Origin: Rhinopomastus cyanomelas
Lineage: Eukaryota; Chordata; Aves; Bucerotiformes; Rhinopomastidae
NCBI GenBank assembly: GCA_013400115.1
Contig: VXBP01003402.1
Coordinates: forward strand, 186,001-250,000
Direction: 5' to 3'
DNA: 64,000 nt
The notes under the pieces were generated by a model. It saw only the letters and a program-made list of their open reading frames with translations, made no database searches and was not told the origin of the DNA. The position numbers and the translations under genes were made by a program. Within the stretch, counting starts at the first letter, position 1, and the number at the start of each line of letters is the position of its first letter. Below, piece after piece: positions 36,896-48,770 of the stretch.

Positions 36896-37963
36896 CTTGT
36901 GGTCTATTTTTAAAGGTAAAGAGCTGGTTAAAAATGTGGTGGGTGGCCACATACCAACAACCTGCAGCTGCTGGGATGCACAAGTCCCTGTGGGCAGTGG
37001 CTGAACTTGGCTGGTTTGAGACACTCCAGTTTTGTCAGGTCTGGGTCAGGCTTTGCATTCTCTCTGCCCGGACGCAGGGTTTGGAGCCTTGGCAGACCTC
37101 TCAGGGGACTGTGTCCCCAGGACCACAATGGGGTGGTGTGCATGCTGCTGCCACTGGGCAGGTGCCAGTAGGTACAAACATGTTCCCCTGGGGCAGCTTT
37201 GCTATAGGAAAGCTCCTGGCTACCAGACAAGTTTGGATGGGGCAGCAGATGCTCCCAAAGCCACGCTGGTGAGGTCCGCCAGACCCCTCAGCAAAAGAGC
37301 TGAGTGCAGTGTCTTTGTGCTGCAGATGACCCCAAGGTGCTGTCGCTGCTGGCTGCAGTGGGAAGCACATGAGAGAGCTTTGCTGTAGGAAACTTTCCCT
37401 GGGCAGGTGGGGGAAGGCACAGACTGGTTCCTGGAGCAGAGAGCCCTGGGTCAGTTCCATGGAAAGGGCAAAGCAGGGAGGAAAACTGATGCCTTGGCAG
37501 TGGTGACCACCTCCTGCCAAGTGCCAGCAACTTAATCTGTGCAGATTTCATGAGAAGGCTGAGCACAGGGCTGGTTTCCTTCCTGCCAGAGCAGGCAATG
37601 AGCAATGTTTGCTGAGCCCAGAGCGGGGTCCTCTGGGCTGCCTCCCTGCCTGTCACTCATGATAATGGGTGCTGGCATCAGGACACCAAAGCTCTCTGGT
37701 GTTTTGGCTCCATTAGCAGAGACCTCAGTTGGCTGTAATTCATTGTGGCAGAAGAAAGGATTAAAAACAGACACCTAGATCTTATTTGTGATTTGGGTTG
37801 GTGGGTGCAGGATAACAAGGTGTGGGTGGCCAAGCCTGCCAGGACAGTGCGTGGCACCTGTGCTCACAGCCTGGCTGTCACCCCACTGGGTGACCTCCAC
37901 CCCCTCCAGGGAAATGCCAGGTAAAAATGGCCTCTTCCTTCTTGGAAGCTTTTGGTGAGAACT

Positions 37964-38073
37964 GATGTTGGGGGATATGGTTTAGGGGTAAACTTGGTAG
38001 AGTAGGGCTAGTGGTTGGACTCGGTGATCCCAAAGGTCTTTTCCAACTTCAATGAGCCTGTGATTCTATGACT
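37964..38073 (+). mobile_element. CR1 LINE 3' tail
   Basis: GGGGATATGGTTTAGGGGTA through TTGGACTCGGTGATCCCAAA and TTTTCCAACTTCAATGAGCC to GTGATTCTATGA. Plus orientation. Confidence 0.85.
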
Positions 38074-38619
38074 GCCATTTGCTCCTGTGTGGGAGGTGTC
38101 ACCCTCAGAGAAGATGCCCCTATGACGTTAGGCTGAGGAACCAGGTCTCTTGCAGGAGCTGCTGGCATTAAACCCATGAGCTAGTGCACTGCTGTGTGTG
38201 TGAGCTCCTGGGGAGCATCTCAACTGGTTTTCAAGCCGGAATGAGTGGAAATTCACTTTTCTAAAGAATTTTGGCAATTCTGCCAGTAGGACTAGGAGAT
38301 GCCAAGAAATAATCCAGGGTCCCTTCAAATGAACTTTAGATGAAACTTGTTAAGCTTCAAATGTGCTCTGGCTCTGTTCCTGCGGGGTCAGTCTGGGCTT
38401 TTTTGGGTTTGTTTGTGCTCTGCCTGTGTTCTGGACTGCTTGCCTCCCTGCTGAGGTTCAGGGCTGCATCTGTGAGGAGCTTTTGGAAGGACGACATGTG
38501 CCATATCTGTTCTGTGAAGAAATGGAGGTTATTGCTGCCAGCCTGGGACACGAGTGCTATGTGGAATGGGCTGATCACAAACAGCCTTCCCTCTGAGTAA
38601 TATGTGGCTTCATTTCCAG

Positions 38620-38742
38620 GAAAAGAGGAGTTCCTCTTCCTGGGAGCACAGTTGATGACCTCCTGAAGCATGTCAGCTATAAAACACCACTGACACTTAC
38701 TCAGTTTCTGGAGAAGTTTAATTACTACATGCCTGCCATTGC
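38620..38742 (+). CDS. ADA: ADA coding exon 3
   Basis: Residues 33-74, including KRGVPLPGSTVDDLLKHVSY and the conserved EKFNYYMPAI end. Acceptor TTCCAG, donor GTAAGT, 123 nt as in human. Reading into the following 148-bp intron would give an immediate stop (GCG TAA). Confidence 0.97.
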
Positions 38743-38890
38743 GTAAGTACCAGTATTCTGCGGTGACCCTCTCAACCCTTGTCAAGATCTCTTGGCTAAT
38801 GCTGCTCAGCTTTGGAGTCTACCTCATCTGTCCCCAGTGTGCCCTGAAGGGGGTGAGTCCTGGTAATAGATCCCACTGGCATCCCTGCAG
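38743..38890 (+). other. ADA intron 3 (148 bp)
   Basis: Shortest intron of the gene, between donor GTAAGT and acceptor CCCTGCAG. No repeats. Confidence 0.9.
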
Positions 38891-39034
38891 GGGTGACCGT
38901 GAGGCCGTGAGGAGGATTGCCTACGAGCTGGTGGAAACCAAAGCAAAGGAAGGAATCATCTACGTGGAAGTCCGGTACAGCCCTCACCTCCTGGCCAACA
39001 GCCGTGTGGATCCTGTCCCCTGGGGCCAAGCTGA
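38891..39034 (+). CDS. ADA: ADA coding exon 4
   Basis: Residues 74-122. It includes the conserved AKEGIIYVEVRYSPHLLANS block, part of the TIM barrel, and ends PVPWGQAE. Donor GTGAGT. 144 nt as in human. Confidence 0.97.
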
Positions 39035-39808
39035 GTGAGTGATCCATGCTGAGTGAGTGAGGGGTGGCTGGTTGAGCATGGAGAAGGCACGGCTCCTGCC
39101 CACCAGCCAGCTTGTGGTCCAGGTCTGGTGTAACCAAACTTTGTCCCTCCTGCAGCACTGTGAGCGCTGGCACGCTTCCCTCTCTGTTCTCTATCAAAGG
39201 GCTTTTTCCCTTCCCAATACATCTGAGTGCCACCGTGCTTTAGCAGCCCTTGCTCTGGGCACCTCTGTCTGCACCTGCAGGGCTGTGCTGGAACTTCTGC
39301 CTGAAGGGGCTCTCTGTGTGAGAGGGAGCACGGTTCCCACAGGGACTGCTTGCTCACTAAATGGCAGAAATGGTGGGTTGTATGGGAGGGAGCTGGTGGA
39401 CCCATCCCTCCATCCCTTCTTTACACGTAATTCCCTCTGACTGAATCAGTGCAAAACGTGCTGTGATGGGCACTGAGCCCTACTGTGCTTGTCCCTGTCT
39501 CAGTGTGCCCCAGTGAGAAGCTATTTGTCTGGGCAGGACTGGCATCCCTTTCCCCGAGGCTTTTTTAAGTCTTCTTGTCACCTTGCATGCTTCTGTGCCT
39601 GGCTTCTGGCAGACCTGGACATGTCCTGAGTGTACCAGTGCTCTTCAGCTCTGGGTGGTCTCATCAAGCTCTTGGGGCTGTTCAGGCGAGTGGGATCCCA
39701 GCCAGCCCAGATTTTGCATGGGGTGTCCTGTGGAGGTGCTGAGCTGGACCTGCAGCTGCCTCCCTGGTGGGTGCCTGGCCTCTTGCTGACAGCTTTTCTT
39801 CTCCACAG
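39035..39808 (+). other. ADA intron 4
   Basis: 774 bp, no CR1 recognised, ends with acceptor TTCTCCACAG. Confidence 0.9.
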
Positions 39809-39924
39809 GGGAGACCTCACTCCAGATGAAGTTGTTCGCCTCGTAAATCAGGGACTACAGGATGGCGAAAGGGATTTCCACATCAAAGCCAGGTCTATTC
39901 TATGCTGCATGCGCCATATGCCAA
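39809..39924 (+). CDS. ADA: ADA coding exon 5
   Basis: Residues 122-161, GDLTPDEVVRLVNQGLQDGE followed by RDFHIKARSILCCMRHMP, matching the human block closely. Acceptor CCACAG, donor GTAATG. 116 nt as in human. Confidence 0.97.
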
Positions 39925-42124
39925 GTAATGTATTGCAGCAGCCCTGCTGCTCTGCTCCCCTTCCCTGACGCGCGTTGGGGGGTCTGATGAGGGGCCAGGC
40001 AGCGCTGTTTTTTTCTTGTTGGGGTCATCTGCTCTCTTCACTATGGGGAGAGGGTCTGCTGGATGCTGGAGTGGGGTCTGTGGGTACAGCCAGTAGGTGA
40101 AAGGTTTGGCTAGAGAGGCACAAGGACGCGTTGTCTCCTTTTGCTGCGTGAGCATTGCTCGTACCTCGCTCCCTGCTCAAAGGCTGGGGCTCTCTTGAGC
40201 CAGTTGAAGTCATTGCCACAGCGAGCGATTCCACCTGCCACAATCATCTGGTGGGGCTGAGAGCAGATGGTCACGGGAGGAGGACCAGGCATGTGTTATT
40301 ACACTTCTTCTGCTCCAGGCCATGCTGCTGTGGCAGGATCCTCCTACATTAGCATGGACCAGGGGTCAGCCAGAGATTGCACTGGCTTCAGCCTCAGCTG
40401 GATAAGCTGGAAAACGCAAGTGACAGAAGGTAGTCACAGAGCAAAGATGTTTTTAGTAAAATCAGCAGCCCTAAAACTCATTGGTAGCAGGTGCTGTGAT
40501 GCAGGCTAGGAAGAAAACCCAGCAGCCATTCCCAGTGTTGCACTGGGCTGCTGGGATCTGTGAGCATCTTCTTCTAAGGCACAGTGCCATCGGAGTGAGG
40601 CTTCTCGACGGCGGCTGCTCTGTGTGAAAACCTTGTCATTAATATCCTCAGTGTCCCACAACAGCTTTGTATGGGGTGGATGGTGGAAGCGTTTTTGCTC
40701 CCGAGTCCAGTCTGTCTAGAAATGTGAGAAATGATATTTTTGGAAACTGGGAGATTTGAGAGGGGGATTTTCCTGCCTGCACAATCAAACCCAAATAGTA
40801 CTTTGAAAACTTAACCCTGATTTCTGGTTTCTAGGAAGAAAAAGCTTTTTCTTTGTAGAAACTGGAAGGTTATACAGGTTGTGCCTATTGCCTGTGCATC
40901 CTTGTGCTGTTGTCCCAGGGCACCAGCTCTCCCCCAGAGCCAGGGCAGGGACGTGCTCCATACAAGAGTCATCAGCACTGTGTTCAGGATGTGCCATCAG
41001 TGAAAGGCTGCCCTGTACCGTAGGAACTGCTGAGGGGCAGAAATTCCAGCTATAACTATCTCCTATTAACCTTGTTAATAAAATCATGGATCCAACCCTG
41101 TGAGTTGGAAGCTGATGAGAAAAGAAAGATGAAATTTCATGTTTTCTTATGAGTTCCTGTGATTTTGGGACTGTGTGTACACAGCAGGTGCCTGTAAGCT
41201 ATTAAACTACCTCTGTTTCTTGGCCTTACTGCTGAGGGTGAGAGGTGTAGGAGCTGGTAGTTGCATGCCCTTTCTCAGAGGTTATCTTCCATCCTGACCA
41301 AAGCGAGCTCTGAAATAGTTGTTGGCCACTTATTACCCCTTTCTCACCGATAATGACAAGAAGTAGCTCTATGAGTGTTAAAGGTCACCTTCCAGGAGGC
41401 CAACCAGCTCTCCCACCAGAATCAAAGAATTACTGAGGCTGAAAAAGCCCTCCGAGCTCCTCCAGCCCAGCTTATGACCTAACATCACCACACTGGCCAG
41501 ACCAGGCACTAAGGGCCACAGCCAGGCTGTCCTTAAACACCTCCAGGGATGGGGACTCCACGGTGGCCCTGGGTGGCCCATCCCAATAGTTGCATCCACT
41601 GCCTGACCTGGGGATGCTGAGGGGGTGCTGCTGGCTGTCACCAGAAACCCCTTCTGGCACAAACCGCTCTGTGACCTGAGACATCTGCTGGGCTGCTTCT
41701 ACCCTTCCCACATCGTGCCCAGCCTGGGATGGGGTAAGTCTCAGGGGTGAGATGAGGGTTTTCTCTCACCCCTCATGTTGCCTTGAGCCAACAGCAGCAG
41801 TCAGCACCAGGAGTGGAGGGGGTTTTGATTGTTTTTTTTCCCTGCTCAGAGTGAGCAGAAAACCACGATGAGAGCAGCTGTGTGTCTGGTGAGTGTGGTT
41901 AATTTCCCTTTGATGACAGTGGATCCACCAGTGGGCAGCTTTTACGGGTTTGAAGATGATAGATCTGCCTAGAAGGCTGTTAGCGTCTTCTTGAGTGTCA
42001 GTATAGGAAAGACCACAGAAAACAGCTCTAGCCTTCTACTTCTGGGGCCAGGATTTGTTGAGAAAGATGCTGGAGGTGCAGCCTTTACTGCTGGTTTCTC
42101 CTGAACCAGTTCTGCCTCTTCCAG
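39925..42124 (+). other. ADA intron 5
   Basis: 2.2 kb; one CR1 at about 41419-41590; no other feature recognised. Confidence 0.88.
41419..41590 (-). mobile_element. CR1 LINE 3' fragment
   Basis: GAATCAAAGAATTACTGAGG, then CTCCGAGCTCCTCCAGCCCA and CACCTCCAGGGATGGGGACT. Same subfamily as the 7551 and 24642 copies. Confidence 0.82.
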
Positions 42125-42249
42125 GCTGGTCTCCGGAGGTAGTGGAGCTCTGCAAGAAGTACCAGAATAACTCTGTGGTGGCCATCGACCTGGCTGGGGA
42201 TGAGTCCCTGAAGGTGAACAACTCCTCGGAGCACAAGAAAGCTTACGAG
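42125..42249 (+). CDS. ADA: ADA coding exon 6
   Basis: Residues 161-202, WSPEVVELCKKYQNNSVVAI then DLAGDES, with G185 in the substrate-binding loop. The segment after DLAGDE is diverged (LKVNNSSEHKKAYE) and the exon is one codon shorter than human (125 against 128 nt). Acceptor TTCCAG, donor GTTTGT, a weaker but GT donor. Confidence 0.95.
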
Positions 42250-44217
42250 GTTTGTTTGAAAAACTTCTCAAAAGAAATCATGAGAAAAACCTGTGCTGAG
42301 GGGACATGTGTGCAGCCACGCTGTTTGTTGGTCAGAGTGCAAGCAGCTGGGAGAGCTTAACATTCATTGCAGCCATCAGAAATGTTCTGCTACAGAGCAG
42401 AAGTATTTGTTTGTATTTCCCAAATAATTAGTGGCAGGAATCATTGCTTAACTATGGCCTCAGGGATGGAGCTCAGCATGCTGCCCCGAAACACCACGTG
42501 TGACGCAAGTGGCCCCGGGCTGGGGTCTGCTCCTGGGGCTGAGGGAAACCATGGCCAAGAGTGGAAGAGACTGGCCTTTCCAGTCAGGCAAAAAACACCC
42601 CCAGGAGAAGAGAAACATCTGAACTACTTTAATACTCTTGAATGCAAATGTTGGAGTGGCTTCAGGAGCCCGATCCAGCTTCCCACTATCCCTCAGCACT
42701 TTGCAGCAGCTTCAAGGAACACTTCACTCTGAACTCCTCTTTGCTCTTGGGATCTTGAGGTTGTGCTCTGCAGCACTGGGAGAGGAGGCTGTGCTCCATC
42801 ACTGCTGAAAAGGACAGTGTTCTGGACCCACACGGGGTGTTCTTGGTGTCCTGACCCCAGCAGCAGAAGCTGGATGCAGGGTCTACCTGGGCTGTGCTGA
42901 TAAGAAGAGGGTTAGAAACTGAGACTGGGGCAGAGGATTTTACTGTGTAATGGGGTGGGCACATCTCACGCTGCCCTGATACTGGGTGCCAGCAGTACCT
43001 AGGCCCAGACTCCTCTGTCTGAAGAATATTTTGTCTGTGCCAGGGCCTTGCTCAGGCTTTGGGATGCTGAAATAAACCCCACTCCTGCCCACCAGCCTCT
43101 CCTGGCCGGTGTGGCAGGAGAGTAAGTACTGCTATTGCTCTCCATGGGATGTGTGATGCATTCTGGAAAACCAGGGAGACTCCTGATGTCCCTAAAGCAG
43201 GGAAGTTTTGTGTGGGAGCTCTCAGGGCTGCTGGGGCAGAAAGAGCAGCTAACAGTGAAAGCTCAGTGGCTGCTGGGAGTGGAAGAGTCCTGGGAAGGGG
43301 ACAGCTGAGGATCCCAGGACCACCATGTCCAGTAAGGCAGAGCATCCTTGGAGGAGAAGCCAAGAGAAGCACCATGCACAGATGGGTTAGAAAAGGGCTT
43401 GAAGCACTCCAAGGATGATGTGCCCATGGATGGATGCTGGAGACAGGCTGCTTGGCTGGAGAAGCAGGCAAGAGGGTTGGTAGGGAAGGGTCCCGGTGCA
43501 CATGTTTTTCCCAACCCTGAGTTTCTGTTTTCTCTAGTCTCTGTGCTGCTGTGAGTAAGTCTGCCTGTCTTCCATTCTGTTCTTTTGTAAAGGGTCAAAA
43601 ATTTGTTGTCTGGTAAAAACAAAATGCACTGAAATTTAGGGAGCACAGAGTGCCCTTCAGGCTTCTGCACAGCTTCTTAAAGCCCAGCTGGTCTGTGGCC
43701 ACCCTGGCAAGGGCTTTTGCAGGATGGCCATGGAAAGCAGCTCAAAATGCCCTCAGAACTGCATCTGCAGGGTCCTGCCTGCTGGGCAGCCTCCACCCAC
43801 AGCCCCTTACCAGATGGAGGTAGTGGGAGTCTGAGCACTGCTGCTTCTCTGTCCTGGGAGCTTCTCTTAGGGAGAAGTTTCCAAGGCGGCAGTTGTGCAC
43901 GGCTCATGCAAAAGGGCAGGTGGGCGGAGGAGGGAGCTTACTGCTGCCTGGAGGAGTTGGCAGTGAGCTCACCGCGTCCTGAAGGGCCCCTAGGAGGTTT
44001 GTCTGGTCTCCAGGAGAAGGTGACCAGGCTTTCAAAGCTTCTCTGTATGTGGCATGAATGAGATCTTCTCAGTGAGTGCTGAGAGTGCTGGGGTGCTCTG
44101 GTGGCTTTTCACAAAGAGCCCCATTGCTCACTGTACCCCCAGAGGGAAGCTAGCCCAGGGGTGTGCTGACCTTGCTGTGGATGGTGGGACACAAACATGC
44201 CCTCCCTTGCTTTGCAG
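42250..44217 (+). other. ADA intron 6
   Basis: 2.0 kb without recognised CR1 or other repeat; ends with acceptor TTTGCAG. Confidence 0.88.
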
Positions 44218-44289
44218 GAAGCTGAAAGATGTGGGATTCATCGCACAGTCCATGCTGGGGAAGCTGGCCCACCTGCCATGATCAAAGAG
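44218..44289 (+). CDS. ADA: ADA coding exon 7
   Basis: Residues 203-226 with GIHRTVHAGE, supplying zinc ligand H214 and catalytic E217. Donor GTACCA. 72 nt as in human. Confidence 0.97.
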
Positions 44290-44573
44290 GTACCAGGAGC
44301 TCCCAGCTCAGGGCAAGGAATGGGGAAGTACTGGGATATGGTAGGGAGGGGTGGGAAGCGGCCCTGCCTGCCCTGCTGCAGGGAAATGGGGGGCCCAAGT
44401 CCTCTCTGCATCTGTAGCAGAATAAACACCGGGAATCCAGGTAGAGATCTGACCCCAAAAGCTCAGAGAAGGAGCTCCTGGAGCTGGCTACACCTGTGCT
44501 GGACAGGGATGTCTGGGCAGTGGGAGCTGAGCTGGTGCTCGGGGGCTGTATGTGCATTTCCCCTGCTCTCTAG
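44290..44573 (+). other. ADA intron 7
   Basis: 284 bp, no repeat seen, acceptor CTCTCTAG. Confidence 0.9.
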
Positions 44574-44675
44574 GCAGTTTATCTTCTGAAGGCTGAGCGC
44601 ATTGGCCATGGCTACCACGTCCTGGAGGATCCTGAGCTCTACAAGGAGCTGTTGAGAGCCAAGATGCATTTTGAG
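44574..44675 (+). CDS. ADA: ADA coding exon 8
   Basis: Residues 227-260, AVYLLKAERIGHGYHVLEDP followed by ELYKELLRAKMHFE. H238 in IGHGYH is the active-site histidine. Donor GTAAGG. 102 nt as in human. Confidence 0.97.
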
Positions 44676-45235
44676 GTAAGGATGAGAGGTGGGAGGGTGG
44701 CAGCCAGGTACGTGGTGGTGGAGTGGAACTCTAAGCCCTGTTTGGGCTGTGCTACAGCCGAGGACATGACCTGGCACCTGAGTGCTGACCACACATGATG
44801 ATGTTGCCATTGAACCCAGATGCCCTGAGCTCCACAGCAAAGATGGTGGGAAGCCCTGGCTGTGTGCTGGGGTCTTTGCTGCATGCAGCACTGTGCAGGA
44901 GGTGTGTAGCAGGGAGAAGTGGGCCCTGGAGTGGCTGAGGAACAGTTTTGGAGGCCTTATTCACTAATTTATACACCTCGAGCCTGCAGGCTTCTTGTCC
45001 CACAAAGCAGGTGCTGCACTGGAACATGGCTGGGGGGAGGCTGAGAAGTTCCTGGCCTTGGCTTTTCCCTGGAATGGCTGTATCCCACTAGCATGGGATG
45101 TGTTGCTCCATTGGAGCAGTGCTGAGGGGCAGCTGTGCCCGCAGCCCTGACACAGTTCTGCTGCTGTCTGCATTATACAGGCTGGGTTTGGGTTTGTGGG
45201 GCTGATCCTGGTTTTGATGTTTAACCCCAAAACAG
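44676..45235 (+). other. ADA intron 8
   Basis: 560 bp, no repeat seen, acceptor AAACAG. Confidence 0.9.
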
Positions 45236-45303
45236 GTCTGCCCTTGGTCCAGTTACCTCACTGGAGCCTGTCTTCCGGACTTTGGGAAACACCCTGTAGC
45301 ACA
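45236..45303 (+). CDS. ADA: ADA coding exon 9
   Basis: Residues 261-283 (last codon split), VCPWSSYLTGACLPDFGKHP. One codon longer than the human 65-nt exon, with the extra residue in the variable loop after YLTGA. Donor GTAAGT. Confidence 0.95.
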
Positions 45304-45790
45304 GTAAGTCTTCTCAATTACATGCAGTCTTACACAGCCAGGACTTGGGTTGGTTGAGCTGCTTTATTGCTTTACAAAGGTAATGTAGGTCTGAGCGCTG
45401 TGGAGAAGGTCATGCGTCTTCACACTGGGGCACAGAAGGACCTGGTGTAGCTAAAGTGATGTGTGGAGTCCCCTGGGGGAGGCTGTTTTGTCTCCTCTGC
45501 CCCTGCTGTGGGACAAGAGATGCTCCACACTGGCCACTACCTCTGTTTCATGGGTAAGAGTTGAGGTTGCTGAAGCTCTGGACAGGAGATACCCTCCCTG
45601 GTCCTTGCTGCACAAGGGAGGCAGAGTGGTGCACAGGTGGGTGGGAGGAGTTGAGCTCTGTGTTTGTGCCCAGCAGTGCAGGCTGAGGGCAGCTACCAGC
45701 TCTTGGTTTTTACTGCATTTACCCCAAGATGTGCATGGCCAGTGCTGCACCCAGCGTGTAACCCGCTGGTACAACCCCATTTCCTTACAG
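45304..45790 (+). other. ADA intron 9
   Basis: 487 bp, no repeat seen, acceptor CCTTACAG. Confidence 0.9.
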
Positions 45791-45920
45791 ATTTCGGAAG
45801 GACCAAGCTAACTATTCTATAAACACAGATGACCCCCTTATCTTTAACTCCAATATTGACAAGGATTACAGCATAGTGAAGGACTACATGGGCTTCACCG
45901 AAGAGGAGTTCAAGAGAGTG
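45791..45920 (+). CDS. ADA: ADA coding exon 10
   Basis: Residues 283-326. DQANYSINTDDPLIF carries zinc ligand D296 and its neighbour D297; the exon ends MGFTEEEFKRV. Donor GTAAGT. 130 nt as in human. Confidence 0.97.
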
Positions 45921-47075
45921 GTAAGTTGGGCTTGGCTGGCTGGTCTGTTGAGGTCCCAGTACAGGCCAGAACAACCTGCTGAGGAATTTTAAATGGAAAC
46001 CAGAAAGTCCTGCCCTGGCCTCATAAGAGCAAGGCTGAGGGTTACTGCTAAACTGGCTGGAGAGGGATGTGGGGTGCAGGAGCTGGAGGATGTGGGTGTA
46101 GGGTGGGCTTCACAGAGGCTATACCGCTTGAGTTGAGGGCTTTGGGCTTTAGGAGCACCAAGGGGAGAATTGTCCTCGTGGCAGATCTTAGCAGAGAGAA
46201 AGGAAGGTGCTTGCGTGGCTTTTTCTGGCTGTCTGGGTTTGGGATTGCAGGTAGGTTATTTCAAGGCCTTGCCCAGAAATGAGTAGATGTGGCAGGTACA
46301 GAGGTGTTGGCAGTTTCTGCATGGACAGCATGAACATTGAACAACAGAGCTGGAAACAAAGCGATTGCTGAGGTTGGCTTTGGCACACACAGGCAGTTCT
46401 GTGTCTTGATTGCATCCTTTATTTTCTAATTACTCGCCTAGGACAGCAGGACAAGGTAGCCATTGGGAGTTTTACTTACCTGGCTACCAGGGGCAGTTCC
46501 GTGGTTTGCACTGGGAGCCCTGCTCAACACTTCACCTGTGTGGTGCCCGACATACCTGTGTGGGGTGGGATGTGCAGGAGCATCTTTACAAGAGCATCAG
46601 CCCTGCTCTTGGTTCTGGCTGGAGGAAGAAGTCCCTTTCTCCTGCAGACATTGCTGTGTGGGTCTGGAAAAGGGAGTAAGAACAGCTTTGAGCTCTGGGA
46701 TTTGGGATCCACAGGCCATTGCTGTGGCCCCTGCATGGGACAGGTGAGCTGGCTGCACTGCACAGCCAGGCTGAGTCTCAGCAGCAGCAGCACATCAGGC
46801 TGCCAGCACCACTGTGCCAGGAGAAGTTCTGCTCCAGGGGGTCGCTGGCAGCACAGGGACACGTCTAAAGTGTATATCCTAACAACTCCAGAGTCCTTCA
46901 AGACCTTTACTTTGTGTCTGCCTTATTTCTCATGGAACTGTTGTAAGTTGCCCTTGTAAAATGAGACTGGAGATGAATCTTGGAGTGGATACTTCTCCCT
47001 GTCCCTCCCCTGGGATGTGCACGTTCACATCTGATGTGTCTTATGGCTCTCTGACTTCCCCCTCTTCCTTCCCAG
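45921..47075 (+). other. ADA intron 10
   Basis: 1.16 kb, no CR1 recognised, acceptor TTCCCAG. Confidence 0.9.
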
Positions 47076-47177
47076 AACATCAACGCAGCTCAGTCCAGCT
47101 TCTTACCGGAGAAGGAAAAACAGGAGCTGCTCAACACGCTGTATGAAGCCTATGGCATGGTCCCCAAAGCATCGTGA
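47076..47177 (+). CDS. ADA: ADA coding exon 11 with stop
   Basis: Residues 327-359, NINAAQSSFLPEKEKQELLN followed by TLYEAYGMVPKAS and TGA (47175-47177). The human protein continues a few residues into a twelfth exon; here the stop comes just before a strong donor (TTG then GTGAGG at 47187). Confidence 0.96.
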   Translation, partial: NINAAQSSFLPEKEKQELLNTLYEAYGMVPKAS

Positions 47178-48770
47178 CCCACCTTGGTGAGGCAGCATGG
47201 AGCAGCGGCCCTTCTTCCTGTGTGCTTGTGGGAGCACTGGGAGAAGGTGCCCGGATGGGTCTCTCTTACTGGCAGCCCTGTGTTAACCCCTGCAGCGCTA
47301 AGCGGAATCAGGCTATCACACACCTACCTACCACTCCTACAGACTCTCCCAAATGGATCTCTAACTTCCTATCCTGCTGTGGTGCAAGCAGCCCCAAACT
47401 GCCTCCTGACCTAGCTCCTTTCTCTCTCCCAGTCCTTGTGAACCACAAATGAGACCAGAAGAACCTCCCCTGCTTTGTTTTTTTATTACTCTCTCTTCCC
47501 CTGCCTCCCTGACCTGCCCAGCCCTTGCCTGCAGTGCAGAAAGGACCACTTGGAACTGCGACTGGTTTGGATTCATCATCACCTGTCTAGGGAAGAGCTG
47601 TGTTCATGCTGATAAAGAGTGAGCAGGCACTTCCCCAGCAGAGGCTTTGTGACCATCCTTGTGGGCAGAGGGGTTTGGCCAAGATACATTAACATGAGGT
47701 TAGTCTTGTGCTAACCGGACTGGAATAAGACCAAGCTGGAAGCTGGTGCTGTGACCTGTGCACAGGTCTGAGGGGCATTTGAAAATGGTGGGGTTTTCTG
47801 GCAGCCTGTCTTGGCCAGGGACTCCAGTGTGTCAGCATCACAGTGTTGCTGCTGCAGAAGAGCACACCCTGGGCTCCAGCTGTGCACACAGCTGGCTGTG
47901 GCTGTGCTCACACTGGCATTTGGGGCCAAACTCTGCCTTCTGGGACTTTTCCTGGTTTTGTGCTCATCCTGGAGAATTCCTGTGAAGGGCAGCGTGCTCC
48001 TATTCCATCTTTGGTGGGACTGGGAAGTCTCATGAGTGATTGCCTGGCTTAGCCCTCCTGCCCTCTTCCTGGCTTGACCTGATCTTTAGGCAGCACTAAA
48101 ACTGAGCGATGGCGTTCATAAACGAGGGCCATGTCACACACTGAATCAGGTCCCATCTGAACCCCTTCTCTCGTTCGACACCACCACTAGCTGGAAGCCA
48201 GCTCTTCACTTTGGTGGGGAATTGATAACAGAGCCACCAAATTCCTGAGAGATGTTGGTGTCCTGCAGTATTTACTGACTATGCACAGAGCTGTGCATCA
48301 GAGACTATTGGCTGCTCATGCTGAGTGTGTGCTGTACTTTAGCATCTTGGGTGGCTGTCAAGATGCTTCCTCCAAAGATCCTGTACCAAAATGTGGCCTT
48401 TGACAAGTGGTCACCATTGCCATGGAGCGTGTGTGAGACTGGTCCAGTCTCAGCCAGCGGCGACCACATGCTGGGAGGTATTTCCATTCTTTCTGGGTTT
48501 ATGTGTTTATCTTCTGAGTAACCTACTCCGTTCTGAAGTACGAGGTGCATACTTACACACAGAGATAGAGCTAGAGAGATCTGAGAGTGACATTTCTTAC
48601 TTTTATAAAGCAAATGGTGAAGCATCACTCTTAAGGAGGTGTTTGCGCTAACAACCAGCTTGTTTGGGTGACTTTTCTCTGGAAGTTGTTTCTGAACAAG
48701 AGTTGCTTGTTTGCATTCTGGACAGGTGATTGACAATCTTGTTGAATAAAATAACCTGTTTATAGTAAAA
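47178..48770 (+). other. ADA: ADA 3' UTR with a possible 246-bp intron
   Basis: After the stop there is a consensus donor at 47187 (GTGAGG) and a good polypyrimidine-AG acceptor ending at 47432 (CTTTCTCTCTCCCAG). Human ADA has an intron at about the same place. Splicing would leave the stop 9 nt before the junction, too close to trigger nonsense-mediated decay. The UTR then runs without repeats to the poly(A) signal. The intron is inferred only. Confidence 0.6.
48745..48750 (+). terminator. ADA: ADA poly(A) signal AATAAA
   Basis: First canonical AATAAA downstream of the ADA stop codon, overlapping a second hexamer-like ATAAAATAA. Cleavage is expected 10-30 nt downstream. Confidence 0.7.

Larger units (their letters stand above)
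34726..38619 (+). other. ADA intron 2
   Basis: 3.9 kb. Contains two CR1 copies tail to tail (36049-36512 and 36513-36895), a third tail at 37964-38073 and a short GGT run near 35080-35097. No further exon seen. Confidence 0.85.
25837..48770 (+). other. ADA: ADA gene, adenosine deaminase, complete
   Basis: Eleven coding exons join to a 1,080-nt reading frame (359 residues plus stop). All ten internal junctions have GT-AG sites in phase. ADA hydrolytically deaminates adenosine and 2'-deoxyadenosine to inosine and deoxyinosine, mainly in the cytosol. Predicted residues: zinc ligands H16, H18, H214 and D296; proton donor E217; H238 and D297 in the active site; glycine G185 in DLAGDE. Seven of the nine complete internal exons (2-10) have the same length as human ones as I recall them (62, 123, 144, 116, 72, 102, 130); exon 6 is one codon shorter (125) and exon 9 one codon longer (68). 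Intron 1 is largest (8.8 kb) and intron 3 smallest (148 bp). Nothing suggests a pseudogene. Confidence 0.97.

Noticed and set aside
38739..39038. Plus-strand open frame spanning ADA exon 4 with an upstream ATG
   Set aside because: It is exon 4 plus read-through of intron 3 in the exon 4 frame; the ATG is intronic and exon 3 splices in frame to exon 4.
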